In this document: positions 8,046-17,088 of the stretch, one piece after another
How the letters are laid out: each line of letters starts with the position of its first letter
Numbering within the stretch: the stretch's first letter is position 1
Assembly (NCBI GenBank): GCA_017483735.1
Contig: JAFUVF010000047.1
Coordinates: 62,001-126,000 of the forward strand
Source of the DNA: Lachnospiraceae bacterium
GTDB taxonomy: Bacteria > Bacillota > Clostridia > Lachnospirales > Lachnospiraceae
Direction of reading: 5' to 3'
DNA length: 64,000 nucleotides
The notes under the pieces: model-generated
Database searches by the model: none
Seen by the model: the letters and a program-made list of their open reading frames with translations, nothing else
Told to the model about the DNA's origin: nothing
Position numbers and translations under genes: made by a program

Positions 8046-9335
8046 ATGAAAGTGCTTGAATTGAATGAAAAAAACCGTAATAACATAATGAATGACCTGA
8101 TAAAGAGAAGCCCCAACAATTATTCCGAGTTTGAGGAAACGGTAAACGGTATAATCGAGAATGTAAGGACAAACAGGGATAAGGCGGTATTTGAGTATAC
8201 TCTCAAATTCGATAAATTCCCGCTCTCAAAGGAGAATATAAGAGTAACGGAGGCTGAGATAAAGGCGGCATATGATGAGCTTTCAGATGAGCTTATCGGG
8301 GTTTTGAGGGAGGCTGCGGAAAATATAAGAAGCTTCCACTTAAAGCAGCTAAGAAATTCATGGTTTGATTATAAGCCTGACGGCTCCATACTGGGGATGA
8401 AGTTTTCTCCCATTGAGACGGCAGGTGTATATGTGCCCGGAGGAAAGGCTGCATATCCCTCGTCGGTTCTTATGAATGTGATCCCGGCAAAGGTTGCCGG
8501 AGTTTCAAAAATAATAATGACAACTCCCTGCAATGCCAAAGGAAAGGTAAATCCCGGAACCTTGGTTGCTGCGGATATTGCAGGAGTGGATGAGATATAC
8601 AAGGTGGGCGGCGCACAGGCGATTGCTGCCATGGCATTCGGTACAGAAAGCATACCGAAGGTTGATAAAATTACAGGTCCCGGAAATATATTCGTTGCGC
8701 TCGCAAAGAAAGCAGTATACGGCTATGTATCCATAGATTCCATTGCGGGTCCCTCGGAGATAATGGTGCTCTGTGACGAATCCGCAAATCCCAGATATAT
8801 TGCGGCGGATTTGCTGTCGCAGGCGGAGCATGATGAGCTTGCAAGCGCAATACTTGTAACCACCTCAAATGATATTGCGGACAGGGTTCAAAAGGAGATA
8901 GAGGGCTTTGTGAAGGAGCTTTCCCGTGCGGAAATCATTAAAAAATCCCTCGATAATTACGGATATATTCTCATTGCAAAAAATATGCAGGATGCGATAG
9001 ATACCTGCAATGCAATAGCAAGCGAACACTTAGAGATAGTGACGAAGAATCCCTTCGACACTATGACACGCATAAAGAATGCGGGAGCGATATTCTTGGG
9101 AGAGTATTCTTCGGAGCCTTTGGGGGATTATTTTGCAGGGCCGAATCATATCCTTCCCACCAATGGAACTGCAAAGTTCTTCTCCCCGGTAAATGTGGAT
9201 GATTTTGTAAAAAAGACAAGCATTATATCCTACTCGGAGGAGGCGCTTTCAAAGGTTCATAGACAGATAGAAATTTTTGCCAGAAATGAAGGACTGACGG
9301 CACACGAAAATTCGATAAAGGTAAGGTTTGAGTAA
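8046..9335 (+). CDS. hisD: Histidinol dehydrogenase
   Basis: Zinc- and NAD-dependent enzyme that oxidises histidinol to histidine in two steps, last in the pathway. 429 residues, the usual length. Visible signatures: ETAGVYVPGGKAAYPSSV, the substrate/NAD region KITGPGNIFVALAKK, DSIAGPSEIMV, the catalytic block LSQAEHDELASAIL, and GPNHILPTNGTAKF with a zinc/catalytic His. GGAGGAAG lies before the ATG. The 64-nt gap after hisG contains no clear promoter, so it is probably in the hisZ operon. Confidence 0.96.
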   Translation: MKVLELNEKNRNNIMNDLIKRSPNNYSEFEETVNGIIENVRTNRDKAVFEYTLKFDKFPLSKENIRVTEAEIKAAYDELSDELIGVLREAAENIRSFHLKQLRNSWFDYKPDGSILGMKFSPIETAGVYVPGGKAAYPSSVLMNVIPAKVAGVSKIIMTTPCNAKGKVNPGTLVAADIAGVDEIYKVGGAQAIAAMAFGTESIPKVDKITGPGNIFVALAKKAVYGYVSIDSIAGPSEIMVLCDESANPRYIAADLLSQAEHDELASAILVTTSNDIADRVQKEIEGFVKELSRAEIIKKSLDNYGYILIAKNMQDAIDTCNAIASEHLEIVTKNPFDTMTRIKNAGAIFLGEYSSEPLGDYFAGPNHILPTNGTAKFFSPVNVDDFVKKTSIISYSEEALSKVHRQIEIFARNEGLTAHENSIKVRFE

Positions 9336-9355
9336 AAACGAAAAGGAGAAGCAGG

Positions 9356-9952
9356 ATGGCTAAGGATGACCGCATTTCAAAGATTGACAGAAAGACTAAG
9401 GAGACGGATATTTCCCTTACACTCAATCTGGACGGGGAAGGGAAGAGTAAGGTTAATACCGGCATAGGCTTTTTTGACCATATGCTGGAGGGCTTTTCAA
9501 AGCACGGATTTTTTGATCTTGATGTGACTATCAAGGGGGATTTAAATGTGGATGGGCACCACTCTGTGGAGGACTGCGGCATTGTCCTCGGAAAAGCCAT
9601 AAAGGAGGCAGTTGCGGACAAGAAGGGCATAAACCGCTACGGGTATTTCATTCTTCCTATGGATGATGCGCTGGTGCTGTGTGCAGTAGATCTTTGCGGC
9701 AGACCTTATCTTAATTTCGAGGCGGATATTCCTGCGGCAATGGTGGGGGAGCTTGACACCTCCCTGATAAAGGAATTTTTCTACGCCGTATCCTATTCTG
9801 CAGAGATGAATATCCACATTAAGCAGATTTCGGGAGACAACGCCCATCACATAATCGAGGCAATGTTCAAGGCTTTCGCAAAGGCTCTTGATGCCGCCAC
9901 GTCATATGATCCGAGGATAAACGGGGTGCTTAGCACGAAGGGAAGCATATAA
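9356..9952 (+). CDS. hisB: Imidazoleglycerol-phosphate dehydratase
   Basis: Manganese enzyme that dehydrates IGP in histidine synthesis. 198 residues, the monofunctional form without the phosphatase domain. Metal-binding motifs are present: FFDHML, DGHHSVEDCGI, and near the end GDNAHHIIEAMFKAFA. AAAGGAGAA precedes the ATG. Other pathway genes (hisC, hisH, hisA, hisF, hisK) are not in the window, so the locus is a partial his cluster. Confidence 0.96.
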   Translation: MAKDDRISKIDRKTKETDISLTLNLDGEGKSKVNTGIGFFDHMLEGFSKHGFFDLDVTIKGDLNVDGHHSVEDCGIVLGKAIKEAVADKKGINRYGYFILPMDDALVLCAVDLCGRPYLNFEADIPAAMVGELDTSLIKEFFYAVSYSAEMNIHIKQISGDNAHHIIEAMFKAFAKALDAATSYDPRINGVLSTKGSI

Positions 9953-9957
9953 ATAGC

Positions 9958-9985
9958 TTGCTTTTACCGTCAAATATGATATGAT
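9958..9985 (+). promoter_or_regulatory. Possible internal promoter after hisB
   Basis: TTGCTT (9958-9963) and TATGAT (9980-9985) are separated by 16 bp, upstream of the 74-aa gene. Both hexamers are imperfect, so this is tentative. It would let the small gene be expressed apart from the his operon. Confidence 0.4.
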
Positions 9986-10019
9986 AAGGTAAGAAATGAG
10001 GTAAATAGGAGAATAAAAT

Positions 10020-10244
10020 ATGACTGTAACCGAATTGAAGGATTTTCTTGAGGTTTCCGGCATTCCGGATGCGCTTTACAATTTCGAGGCCAACGGCAAG
10101 GAGGATGACGGCAGGGTTTCAATGATGCAGTTTGGGAAGCGCTGGCGGGTATATCTAAAGGAAAACGGTATCAAGCGCATTGATGAGTTCTTTGAATCCG
10201 AAGAGGAAGCCTGCGATTTCTTTTATAAGCAGTTGATTGATTAA
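10020..10244 (+). CDS. Small unknown protein within the his cluster
   Basis: 74 residues, acidic, no signal or membrane segment. It starts MTVTELKDFLEVSGIPDAL and ends with an acidic helix (DEFFESEEEACDFFYKQL). An ATAGGAGAA ribosome site precedes the ATG, codon use matches the neighbours, and a strong terminator follows directly, so it is very probably expressed. The Trp/Tyr-bearing middle (KRWRVYLKENG) suggests a small folded alpha/beta domain. I do not recognise the family; a superficial likeness to small immunity-type proteins is not evidence of that role. Confidence 0.7.
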   Translation: MTVTELKDFLEVSGIPDALYNFEANGKEDDGRVSMMQFGKRWRVYLKENGIKRIDEFFESEEEACDFFYKQLID

Positions 10245-10253
10245 AATTTTTGA

Positions 10254-10284
10254 CCCACCGGAATTTACTCCGGTGGGTTTTGAG
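10254..10284 (+). terminator. Strong hairpin terminator upstream of hisIE
   Basis: ACCCACCGGA (10254-10263) pairs perfectly with TCCGGTGGGT (10270-10279) around a 6-nt loop, followed by TTTTGA. It separates hisIE from the upstream his genes. Confidence 0.85.
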
Positions 10285-10313
10285 GAATTAAGCAAAGGAA
10301 GGACAGCCTTATT

Positions 10314-11600
10314 ATGAACACAAAAAAATTCGTACCCTGTATATATTTAAAGAACGGACATGCCGTAAAGAGCCTTAAGGATACCACCATTGTGGAAACG
10401 GATGCGGTAAAGCTTGCAAGATTCTACAACGAGAATAATGCCGACGAGCTGATCATCTTTGATATGTCCGAGGATGATGCGGCTCATGAGGAGGCGCTTG
10501 ATATTATCAAGGAAATCTGCGAGCTCTCCGAGGTCGATGTAATAGGTGCAGGCAATGTCAAGCGCATGGAGGATATCAAGAAGCTGATCTACGCAGGCTG
10601 CAAGAGGGCGGCGCTAAATTTCGACATCAAATCCAATGTCGATATCACAAAGGAGGTCAGCGACAAGTTCGGGAAGGAAAAAATACTTGCCTGCGCTTCT
10701 GAGATTTCCGTGCTTGATGAAAACAGCGATCTCATTAAGGAATATATATCCGGCTTAATCCTTATGAATCCTCATTTTATCAGGGAGACTATGGAGATAC
10801 TCGACACTCCCTTCTATGTGCAGATAAACGATATCGCATTAAATAAGCTTTTGGAGATATTTGAGCATGAGAATGTGTGCGGTGTCACCGGCAATGCAAT
10901 TAACAACTCCACGGCGGAGATTCCTGCGCTTAAGGATCTGTGCGTTGCAAACAATATGAGCATAGAGCGCCTTGAATCCAAATATAAATGGTCTGATTTT
11001 AAGACAAATTCCGAGGGCTTAGTGCCTGTCGTTGTGCAGGATTACCGGAATCTCGAGGTATTGATGGTCGCATATATGGACGAGGAAGCCTTTAACAGCA
11101 CGCTCCGCACCGGGAAGATGACCTATTATTCCAGAAGCAGGAGAGAAAAGTGGGTAAAGGGAGAGACAAGCGGACATTATCAATATGTGAAGGAACTGCG
11201 CCTGGACTGCGACAATGATACGATCCTTGCACTTGTTTCACAGGTCGGAGCTGCCTGCCATACAGGGAAAAGAAGCTGCTTTTTTAATGAGATTGCAAAG
11301 AAGGATTACGAGAATGCCGATAATCCGCTTCTAGTATTCGAGGAGGTTCTCGATATCATAAAGGACAGGAAGGTAAATCCCAAGGAGGGCTCGTATACGA
11401 ACTATCTTTTCGACAAGGGAATTGACAAGATATTAAAAAAACTTGGCGAGGAGGCGACAGAGATAGTCATTGCGGCGAAGAATCCCAATGCCAACGAGGT
11501 CAAATACGAAATCAGCGACTTCCTCTATCATATGATGGTACTGATGGTGGAAAAGGATGTAAGCTGGGAGGATATCACAAAGGAGCTCGCAAACAGGTAA
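10314..11600 (+). CDS. hisIE: HisIE with an N-terminal catalytically dead HisF-like domain
   Basis: Bifunctional histidine enzyme: phosphoribosyl-AMP cyclohydrolase (HisI, about 234-328) with [20 protein letters not shown] and zinc/substrate residues in [14 protein letters not shown], then phosphoribosyl-ATP pyrophosphohydrolase (HisE, about 340-428) with [15 protein letters not shown]. In front is a domain of about 225 residues that aligns with the HisF/HisA barrel: [25 protein letters not shown], and a phosphate-loop-like [17 protein letters not shown]. The catalytic Asp of HisF (PCLDVK) is Tyr11 here, and the second Asp region reads ACASE, so I infer a non-catalytic scaffold or regulatory domain. 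A terminator precedes the gene; the purine-rich site AAGGAAGG is about 12 nt from the ATG. Confidence 0.9.
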   Translation: MNTKKFVPCIYLKNGHAVKSLKDTTIVETDAVKLARFYNENNADELIIFDMSEDDAAHEEALDIIKEICELSEVDVIGAGNVKRMEDIKKLIYAGCKRAALNFDIKSNVDITKEVSDKFGKEKILACASEISVLDENSDLIKEYISGLILMNPHFIRETMEILDTPFYVQINDIALNKLLEIFEHENVCGVTGNAINNSTAEIPALKDLCVANNMSIERLESKYKWSDFKTNSEGLVPVVVQDYRNLEVLMVAYMDEEAFNSTLRTGKMTYYSRSRREKWVKGETSGHYQYVKELRLDCDNDTILALVSQVGAACHTGKRSCFFNEIAKKDYENADNPLLVFEEVLDIIKDRKVNPKEGSYTNYLFDKGIDKILKKLGEEATEIVIAAKNPNANEVKYEISDFLYHMMVLMVEKDVSWEDITKELANR

Positions 11601-11626
11601 AAGAAAAAGTCATACAAGGGGTAAGA

Positions 11627-12568
11627 ATGAGCGGAAACGAATTTTACAAAAAGGTGTCCGATAATATAGGAAAGGTCATAATAGGAAAGGAAGAGGTAAT
11701 TAAGCTTCTCCTTGTGGCGCTTATAGCAGACGGACATGTGCTTATGGAGGATGTGCCGGGCACAGGTAAGACCAAGCTTGCGAGAGCTCTTGCAAAATCC
11801 GTATCGGCGGACTTTTCAAGAATACAGTTTACTCCGGATCTGCTTCCGTCGGATGTCACGGGCATAAATGTATTCGATATGAAGTCCGGAGAGTTTCATC
11901 TAAAGAAGGGACCGGTATTTACAAACATTCTTCTTTCTGATGAGATAAACCGTGCAACTCCCAGAACTCAGGCAGGGCTTTTGGAGTGTATGGAGGAGAG
12001 ACAGGTTACAATAGACGGGGATACATATGCGCTTGATGAGCCATTCTTCGTAATTGCTACCCAAAACCCCATAGAGAGCGCAGGAACCTTTCCTTTACCC
12101 GAGGCACAGCTTGACCGCTTCATAATGAAGCTGTCTATGGGGCTCCCAGAGAAGCAGGAGGAGCTTTCCATAATAGACAGATACTTTAATAACGACCCTC
12201 TCACAGAGCTTGACGCTGTCATCTCAAAGGATGATATAGCAAACGCCCGAAGGGAAGCCGGGAATATATTTGTGCATGAAGCCGTCAGGGATTATGCAGT
12301 GAATATTATACAAAAAACCAGAAATTATGAGGGCGTTTTAAACGGAGTAAGCCCCAGAGGAACCCTTGCGCTGATACGCTGCGCCAAGGCGTACGCATAT
12401 CTTTCGGGGTCAGACTACGTCATTCCGGACCATATTAAGGCGCTTTGCGTCCCTGTGCTTTCACACAGGCTAATCTGCGGAAGCTTCAATTCCGGCAAAA
12501 CAGGCAGGGAGGTTATTGAAAAGATTATTTCCGAAACCGTGGTTCCCACCGAGGATTTCAAAGGATGA
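11627..12568 (+). CDS. MoxR-family AAA+ ATPase
   Basis: ATP-driven chaperone-like ATPase thought to mature or regulate partner proteins. 313 residues. Walker A is VPGTGKTKLARALA, Walker B is LLSDEINRATP, sensor 1 is VIATQNPIE, and the arginine-finger region contains LPEAQLDRF; the C-terminal lid follows with SPRGTLALIRCAKAYA. It overlaps the DUF58 gene by 4 nt (ATGA), the classic MoxR-DUF58-transmembrane operon, whose substrates are generally unknown but are often cell-envelope or stress linked. Confidence 0.93.
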   Translation: MSGNEFYKKVSDNIGKVIIGKEEVIKLLLVALIADGHVLMEDVPGTGKTKLARALAKSVSADFSRIQFTPDLLPSDVTGINVFDMKSGEFHLKKGPVFTNILLSDEINRATPRTQAGLLECMEERQVTIDGDTYALDEPFFVIATQNPIESAGTFPLPEAQLDRFIMKLSMGLPEKQEELSIIDRYFNNDPLTELDAVISKDDIANARREAGNIFVHEAVRDYAVNIIQKTRNYEGVLNGVSPRGTLALIRCAKAYAYLSGSDYVIPDHIKALCVPVLSHRLICGSFNSGKTGREVIEKIISETVVPTEDFKG

Positions 12569-13698
12569 CAGGGATAATACTCATTGGCGTCTTTGCCTTT
12601 GTGCTTGTGCTGTTGGAAGAGTATATGTATGCCCGCTTCTGGAACAGGGGACTTTCGGTTTCTCTTGGCTTCAACAAAGCCTCCATAGTCTGCGGGGAGG
12701 AGGGGGAGCTTTTTGAAATCATAGAAAACTCCAAATTTATGCCCCTTTCAATTCTCCGTGTCAAGTTTGAAACCGACAGGGGACTTAAGTTTGAGGATAA
12801 TATCGGAAGCTCCACTACTGACAAATTCTACAGAAATGACGTTTTCTCCATAGGTATGAACGAGAGGGTCACAAGAACCCTTCCCTTTACTGCCGCAAAA
12901 AGAGGCGTGTACTCCGTGGAAAATCTTGACCTCATTGCAAGCGACATCTTTCTGTCAAGGCAGTATTTCGACACAAGAAAAACGGATACCACACTGTATG
13001 TATATCCGAAATCCCTTAAAAGCGACGAATTCAGACAATCCTTAAAACGCTTAAACGGGGAAATACTCACAAAGAGACATATTATAGAGGATCCCTTTGA
13101 ATTCAGGGGGATAAGGGAATATCAGAGCTTTGATTCACAGAAAAAAATAAACTGGAAGGCAAGCGCAAAGACAGGGGAGCTTAAGGTAATTCAGAATAAT
13201 TATACCTCCTTAAAGGCAATACGCATATTTGTCGACATTTCCGACAGCGGGGTTTTAAAGAAGGAGGATTCCCAGGAGGCGTGCCTTGAAGCCTGCGCCG
13301 GACTTTCTGAATTTTTCTTGTCAGAGGGTATGCAGGTTTCGGTTTTTTGCAATGCAAGAGACATTTTTACATATGAAAGACTTGCCATACCCGCAAGCGG
13401 CGGTATGGGGCAGATGAATACCGTTTTAATGGCTCTGTCAAGGCTTTCTCTTGCAGACTATACCGATTTTGCAAACCTTAAGGAGCAGATACTAAATGAG
13501 GATACGGATTCCTTTACAATATTTTTAAGCCTTAACGGCTACGGCGAGTTTACTGATATTCTGTCTGAATATAAGGAAAAGGGAATGGACTTTTTCTGGT
13601 ATTATATAACAGGGGAGAGGACGGAGCCTGAAATAATGCCCTCACTTAAGGAAAATCTCTCATTTATCCATTTTAAGGATATTACAGGGAATGCCTGA
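12565..13698 (+). CDS. DUF58 domain protein, MoxR partner
   Basis: 377 residues with an N-terminal membrane segment (about 2-16, short and followed by residues that may form a second turn) and a von Willebrand A-like C-terminal region. The DUF58 hallmark is present at about 190-205: GIREYQSFDSQKKINWKASA. After it come FVDISDSG (a MIDAS-like DxSxS start, reading DISDS) and a VWA-type fold. Such proteins are predicted targets of the adjacent MoxR. It overlaps moxR by 4 nt and the next membrane gene by 8 nt. Confidence 0.88.
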   Translation: MTGIILIGVFAFVLVLLEEYMYARFWNRGLSVSLGFNKASIVCGEEGELFEIIENSKFMPLSILRVKFETDRGLKFEDNIGSSTTDKFYRNDVFSIGMNERVTRTLPFTAAKRGVYSVENLDLIASDIFLSRQYFDTRKTDTTLYVYPKSLKSDEFRQSLKRLNGEILTKRHIIEDPFEFRGIREYQSFDSQKKINWKASAKTGELKVIQNNYTSLKAIRIFVDISDSGVLKKEDSQEACLEACAGLSEFFLSEGMQVSVFCNARDIFTYERLAIPASGGMGQMNTVLMALSRLSLADYTDFANLKEQILNEDTDSFTIFLSLNGYGEFTDILSEYKEKGMDFFWYYITGERTEPEIMPSLKENLSFIHFKDITGNA

Positions 13699-14938
13699 TA
13701 TGGAAAGAAGACTGGATATATTCAGAAATTTCATAGTGATAGAGGCAAATCACATTGCATTACTGCCGCTTTGCATAATGCTGTATGATATTGTCAGGCT
13801 TCCGGATTACAGGCTCAAGGGCTTTTATTTATCCTTTGTGCTTTTATCCCTTGTGCCGTTTTTATTTATGCTGATAAGGATCTTTTTAAGCAGGTTTTTG
13901 CTGTTTTTGGGAGGGCATATTGCGGTATCACTGCTTTCAATATTTTTGATAAGCTCCTTTGGCTTATCGAAGCTTTTCTATGCGCTTATTGTTTTTTACT
14001 TCATATATTCCTTTATCGTCAGATTGAATGTGCATAATTTTGCCGATGTGAGGATGGCAATACCCGTGGCAGTTACGATTTCTCTTACCGCCATAATAAT
14101 GCTTCACTATATGGGCAATCTTTCAATGGATATAAGCATAATTATATGCCTCATAATAAATTTAAGCCTGCTTCGCATAGTTGATTTTATCGACGGGTAT
14201 CTGGATTTTCTGTTTTTAAACTCCGACAGCCTTAAATCCATTCCATACAAGGAAATCTACAGGCTGGGAATGCATATAGTCCTTTTATTTACCGGGCTTT
14301 ACTTTATTTTGCTTATGATTTTTTCGGGGCAGAGCACCCTTTTGCACATAATATATGCAATAAAGGACGGCTTTATTTATATTTTAAGACTGCTTTTTGG
14401 TCTGCTTGATATGGAAGCTCCGGAGGCAGTGGATACAGAGGAATATTCCATCCCCGGGATGTCGGAGCAGTTTTTCCCGGAGCAGACAGAACCATCGTTA
14501 TTCTGGCAGATACTTGATTATATTGCGTATGTGCTTGTATTATTGTTTATTCTGTCCGTAATAGTCTTTGGCATAATCAGACTTTTGCGCTTCATAAGAG
14601 AGAGGATGAATACCGGCTATATCCCCGAAAGGAGGGAAAGCTCCCATGATTACAGGGATAAGCGTGAGCATATTGATAATGTGGAGAGCATAAAAATCAA
14701 GAATCTGGGGAAGGCGATAAAGGAAAATCTGTCCCCGGATATGCGGATACGTAAGGCGTATAAGCGATATGTTGAGAAGAAAAAATTAGAGCGTCCAAAT
14801 TATACAACTGCACAAGAATATGGGGAGGCACTTGAAATTGAGAGCTTTGGAGAGTTGTACGATAAGGCGAGATACTCTAAGGAAAACTGCACAAGTGCCG
14901 AGTATATGAAGTTTAGAACAATTACTAATGAAAAATAA
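13691..14938 (+). CDS. Polytopic membrane protein with DUF4129-like tail
   Basis: 415 residues. About seven hydrophobic segments are visible across residues 15-230, another near 275-300 (DYIAYVLVLLFILSVIVFG), and a soluble C-terminal tail of about 110 residues. The tail (RIRKAYKRYVEKKKL, then TTAQEYGEAL and TSAEYMKFR) resembles the DUF4129 domain that ends transglutaminase-like proteins of MoxR operons. The transglutaminase domain itself is missing. It overlaps DUF58 by 8 nt. Codons become more AT-rich from about 14780 onward. Confidence 0.75.
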   Translation: MPDMERRLDIFRNFIVIEANHIALLPLCIMLYDIVRLPDYRLKGFYLSFVLLSLVPFLFMLIRIFLSRFLLFLGGHIAVSLLSIFLISSFGLSKLFYALIVFYFIYSFIVRLNVHNFADVRMAIPVAVTISLTAIIMLHYMGNLSMDISIIICLIINLSLLRIVDFIDGYLDFLFLNSDSLKSIPYKEIYRLGMHIVLLFTGLYFILLMIFSGQSTLLHIIYAIKDGFIYILRLLFGLLDMEAPEAVDTEEYSIPGMSEQFFPEQTEPSLFWQILDYIAYVLVLLFILSVIVFGIIRLLRFIRERMNTGYIPERRESSHDYRDKREHIDNVESIKIKNLGKAIKENLSPDMRIRKAYKRYVEKKKLERPNYTTAQEYGEALEIESFGELYDKARYSKENCTSAEYMKFRTITNEK

Positions 14939-14996
14939 ATATCTTATGAGAACAAATGCGGACTATCAAAAGCGGTGCGCCATAATGACGATTTTA

Positions 14997-15025
14997 TTGA
15001 AACTTTGCTGTGTTTATGATATTCT
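14997..15025 (+). promoter_or_regulatory. Putative promoter of the AAA/PD-(D/E)XK gene
   Basis: TTGAAA (14997-15002) and TATTCT (15020-15025) with a 17-bp spacer, about 80 nt before the start codon. Confidence 0.6.
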
Positions 15026-15105
15026 ATAGAGACAGAACAGGTAAGGATTGAACGAACGAAACGATTGCAAGACCATTGAGATGATGATGGGAAGGAGTTT
15101 CACAT

Positions 15106-16782
15106 ATGGGCTTCAAGGTAGGCGTGGGAGAGGCGGATTTTGCGTCACTTCGCAAAGAAAATGCATATTATGTAGATAAGACTGATATCATTTATGAGCT
15201 TGTTCAGGAAACTAAGAACAAGGTAACGCTCTTTACAAGACCTCGCCGGTTTGGAAAGACGCTTATGATGAGCATGATTGAGAACTTCTTTAATATCCGT
15301 AAGGACAGTAAGGATATTTTTGACGGGCTTGCAATAACCGGACATAAAGATTTCTGTGAAGAATGGATGAACCAATACCCGGTTTTATTCATTTCATTCA
15401 AAGATGCTGAATCTGAAAATTATGATGTGGCATATGCCAAATTGATGACGATTATAGCGGACGTGTGCAAAGCAAATATAGAGATAAGCAGCAATAAATT
15501 AATAGACAAGGATGATTTGGAAATATATGCAAGGTTAAAGGCACAGAAAGGAACAGGGAGTGATGTTCAAAATTCTTTAAAGACAATAATGCGTATGATG
15601 AGCGCTGTCTATGGGAAGAAAGTAATACTCCTGATTGACGAGTATGATGTGCCTCTTGCAGGGGCAAGTGAAAAGAACACCGAAAAGAATCTGTATTACG
15701 TCAAAATGCTTGATGTCATCAAAGGCATTATGAGCACTGCGCTTAAGGATAATGAATTTCTGCAATTTGCTGTGATTACGGGTTGCTTACGGATTGCAAA
15801 AGAAAGTATCTTTACGGGAACTAATAACTTCGCTTCATATTCCGTGCTTGACAAGAATTTTTCACGATATTTTGGTTTTACTGCGGATGAGGTTGACCGT
15901 ATGCTTGAAGCTGCGGACAGAAGAGAGAGAAAGGACACAATAAAGGAATGGTACGACGGATATGTGTTCGGAAACTCTTATTTATATTGTCCGTGGGATG
16001 TGATTAATTTCCTGTCGGAACTGCGTAATTATCCAAATGCAAGACCGAAAAACTATTGGAAAAATACAAGCCATAACGGTATCCTTCTTACATTTGTTAA
16101 AAGGACGGATTTTGAGGTTAGAGGAAAATTTGAAACGTTGCTGAATGGTGGAACAATTGTACAGACTATTACGGACGCATTGACCTATGATACTATGCAT
16201 TCATCAGAGGATAACTTATGGAGCGTCCTTTTGATGACGGGATACATCACGAAGGCGGATGCCGACGAGGATGAAGAAACCGTAAGTCTTAAAATCCCTA
16301 ACAGGGAGATTGTATCCATCTTTGAGGATACGGTAGTCAAGCTGTTCAGGGAGACTATAGATACCAATATGCAGAAAAGTATGATGGAGGCATTTTGGAA
16401 CAGGGACGCTAAAGAGGCTGGACGGATTGTTTCAGAGCTTCTCTGGAAGACAATCAGCTACAACGATTATCACGAGGACTACTACCACGCATTTCTTGCA
16501 GGGGCGTTTGTGGGAATGGGCTATGAGGTAGCTTCAAACAAAGAAAAAGGCTTGGGAAGACCTGATATTTTGCTGAAAGATCACAATAATCGGAGGGCCA
16601 TCATCATAGAGGCGAAGAAGTCTGACAAGGAATCAGACATGGACAAGGATTGTGATGAAGCAATCAAACAGATTATAAAAGAGAGATATGCAGAGGGGCT
16701 TTACGGCTATGAACAGATACTCTGCTACGGAGTAGCATTCTTCCAGAAGCAGGCAAAGGTAAAGCTGCTGACAAAAGAATAG
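15106..16782 (+). CDS. AAA-ATPase-like / PD-(D/E)XK nuclease-like protein
   Basis: 558 residues. The N-terminal domain matches the AAA-ATPase_like family (PF09820): DFASLRKENAYYVDKTD, a P-loop variant RPRRFGKTLMMSM, and Walker B-like LLIDEYDVPLAGA. The C-terminal domain is PD-(D/E)XK type (PF08011 class): GRPDILLKD, then IIIEAKKSDKES. These proteins occur in many copies in gut Clostridia and Bacteroides; a role in defence or mobile elements is suspected, not shown. The gene stands alone with its own promoter and terminator. Its codon use is slightly different from the flanking genes, consistent with acquisition. Confidence 0.88.
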   Translation: MGFKVGVGEADFASLRKENAYYVDKTDIIYELVQETKNKVTLFTRPRRFGKTLMMSMIENFFNIRKDSKDIFDGLAITGHKDFCEEWMNQYPVLFISFKDAESENYDVAYAKLMTIIADVCKANIEISSNKLIDKDDLEIYARLKAQKGTGSDVQNSLKTIMRMMSAVYGKKVILLIDEYDVPLAGASEKNTEKNLYYVKMLDVIKGIMSTALKDNEFLQFAVITGCLRIAKESIFTGTNNFASYSVLDKNFSRYFGFTADEVDRMLEAADRRERKDTIKEWYDGYVFGNSYLYCPWDVINFLSELRNYPNARPKNYWKNTSHNGILLTFVKRTDFEVRGKFETLLNGGTIVQTITDALTYDTMHSSEDNLWSVLLMTGYITKADADEDEETVSLKIPNREIVSIFEDTVVKLFRETIDTNMQKSMMEAFWNRDAKEAGRIVSELLWKTISYNDYHEDYYHAFLAGAFVGMGYEVASNKEKGLGRPDILLKDHNNRRAIIIEAKKSDKESDMDKDCDEAIKQIIKERYAEGLYGYEQILCYGVAFFQKQAKVKLLTKE

Positions 16783-17088
16783 ACAGGGCATTTTTGCAAC
16801 ACCCTTTTGCAAAATTATAGTCTAATCATAGTTTTATTTGAAAAGAACCGTCAGTCTTTGGCTTGGCGGTTTTGCTATGCTATTTTAGGAAAATGGAGTT
16901 GTAAGATATGTAGAATAACAGCTTGAAAATCAACTTGTGGAAAGTAGGTAAAAAACTGCCTAAACGGCACAAAAACTGCTCATCAAAATATGCTGCTTGA
17001 AGATGGCACTATGAAAAGATAATAATTCCGAGGTAACAGCACCCAACAGATTGCGAGCGTCAAGGAATTATGGTAATATATCTTCTGT
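16783..17088. other. Intergenic stretch with one terminator
   Basis: 306 bp without a supported gene. It holds the terminator at 16846-16874. The remainder has no convincing ORF or repeat and no strong promoter hexamers that I can see, although the radical SAM gene must be transcribed from here. Confidence 0.6.
16846..16874 (+). terminator. Terminator after the AAA/PD-(D/E)XK gene
   Basis: AACCGTCA and TGGCGGTT pair (one G-U) around a loop and are followed by TTTGCTAT. The stem is moderate and the T run short. Confidence 0.55.

Noticed and set aside
15106..16782. Abortive-infection system with neighbours
   Set aside because: The protein stands alone. No partner gene, toxin or modification enzyme is adjacent, so a defence role stays speculative.
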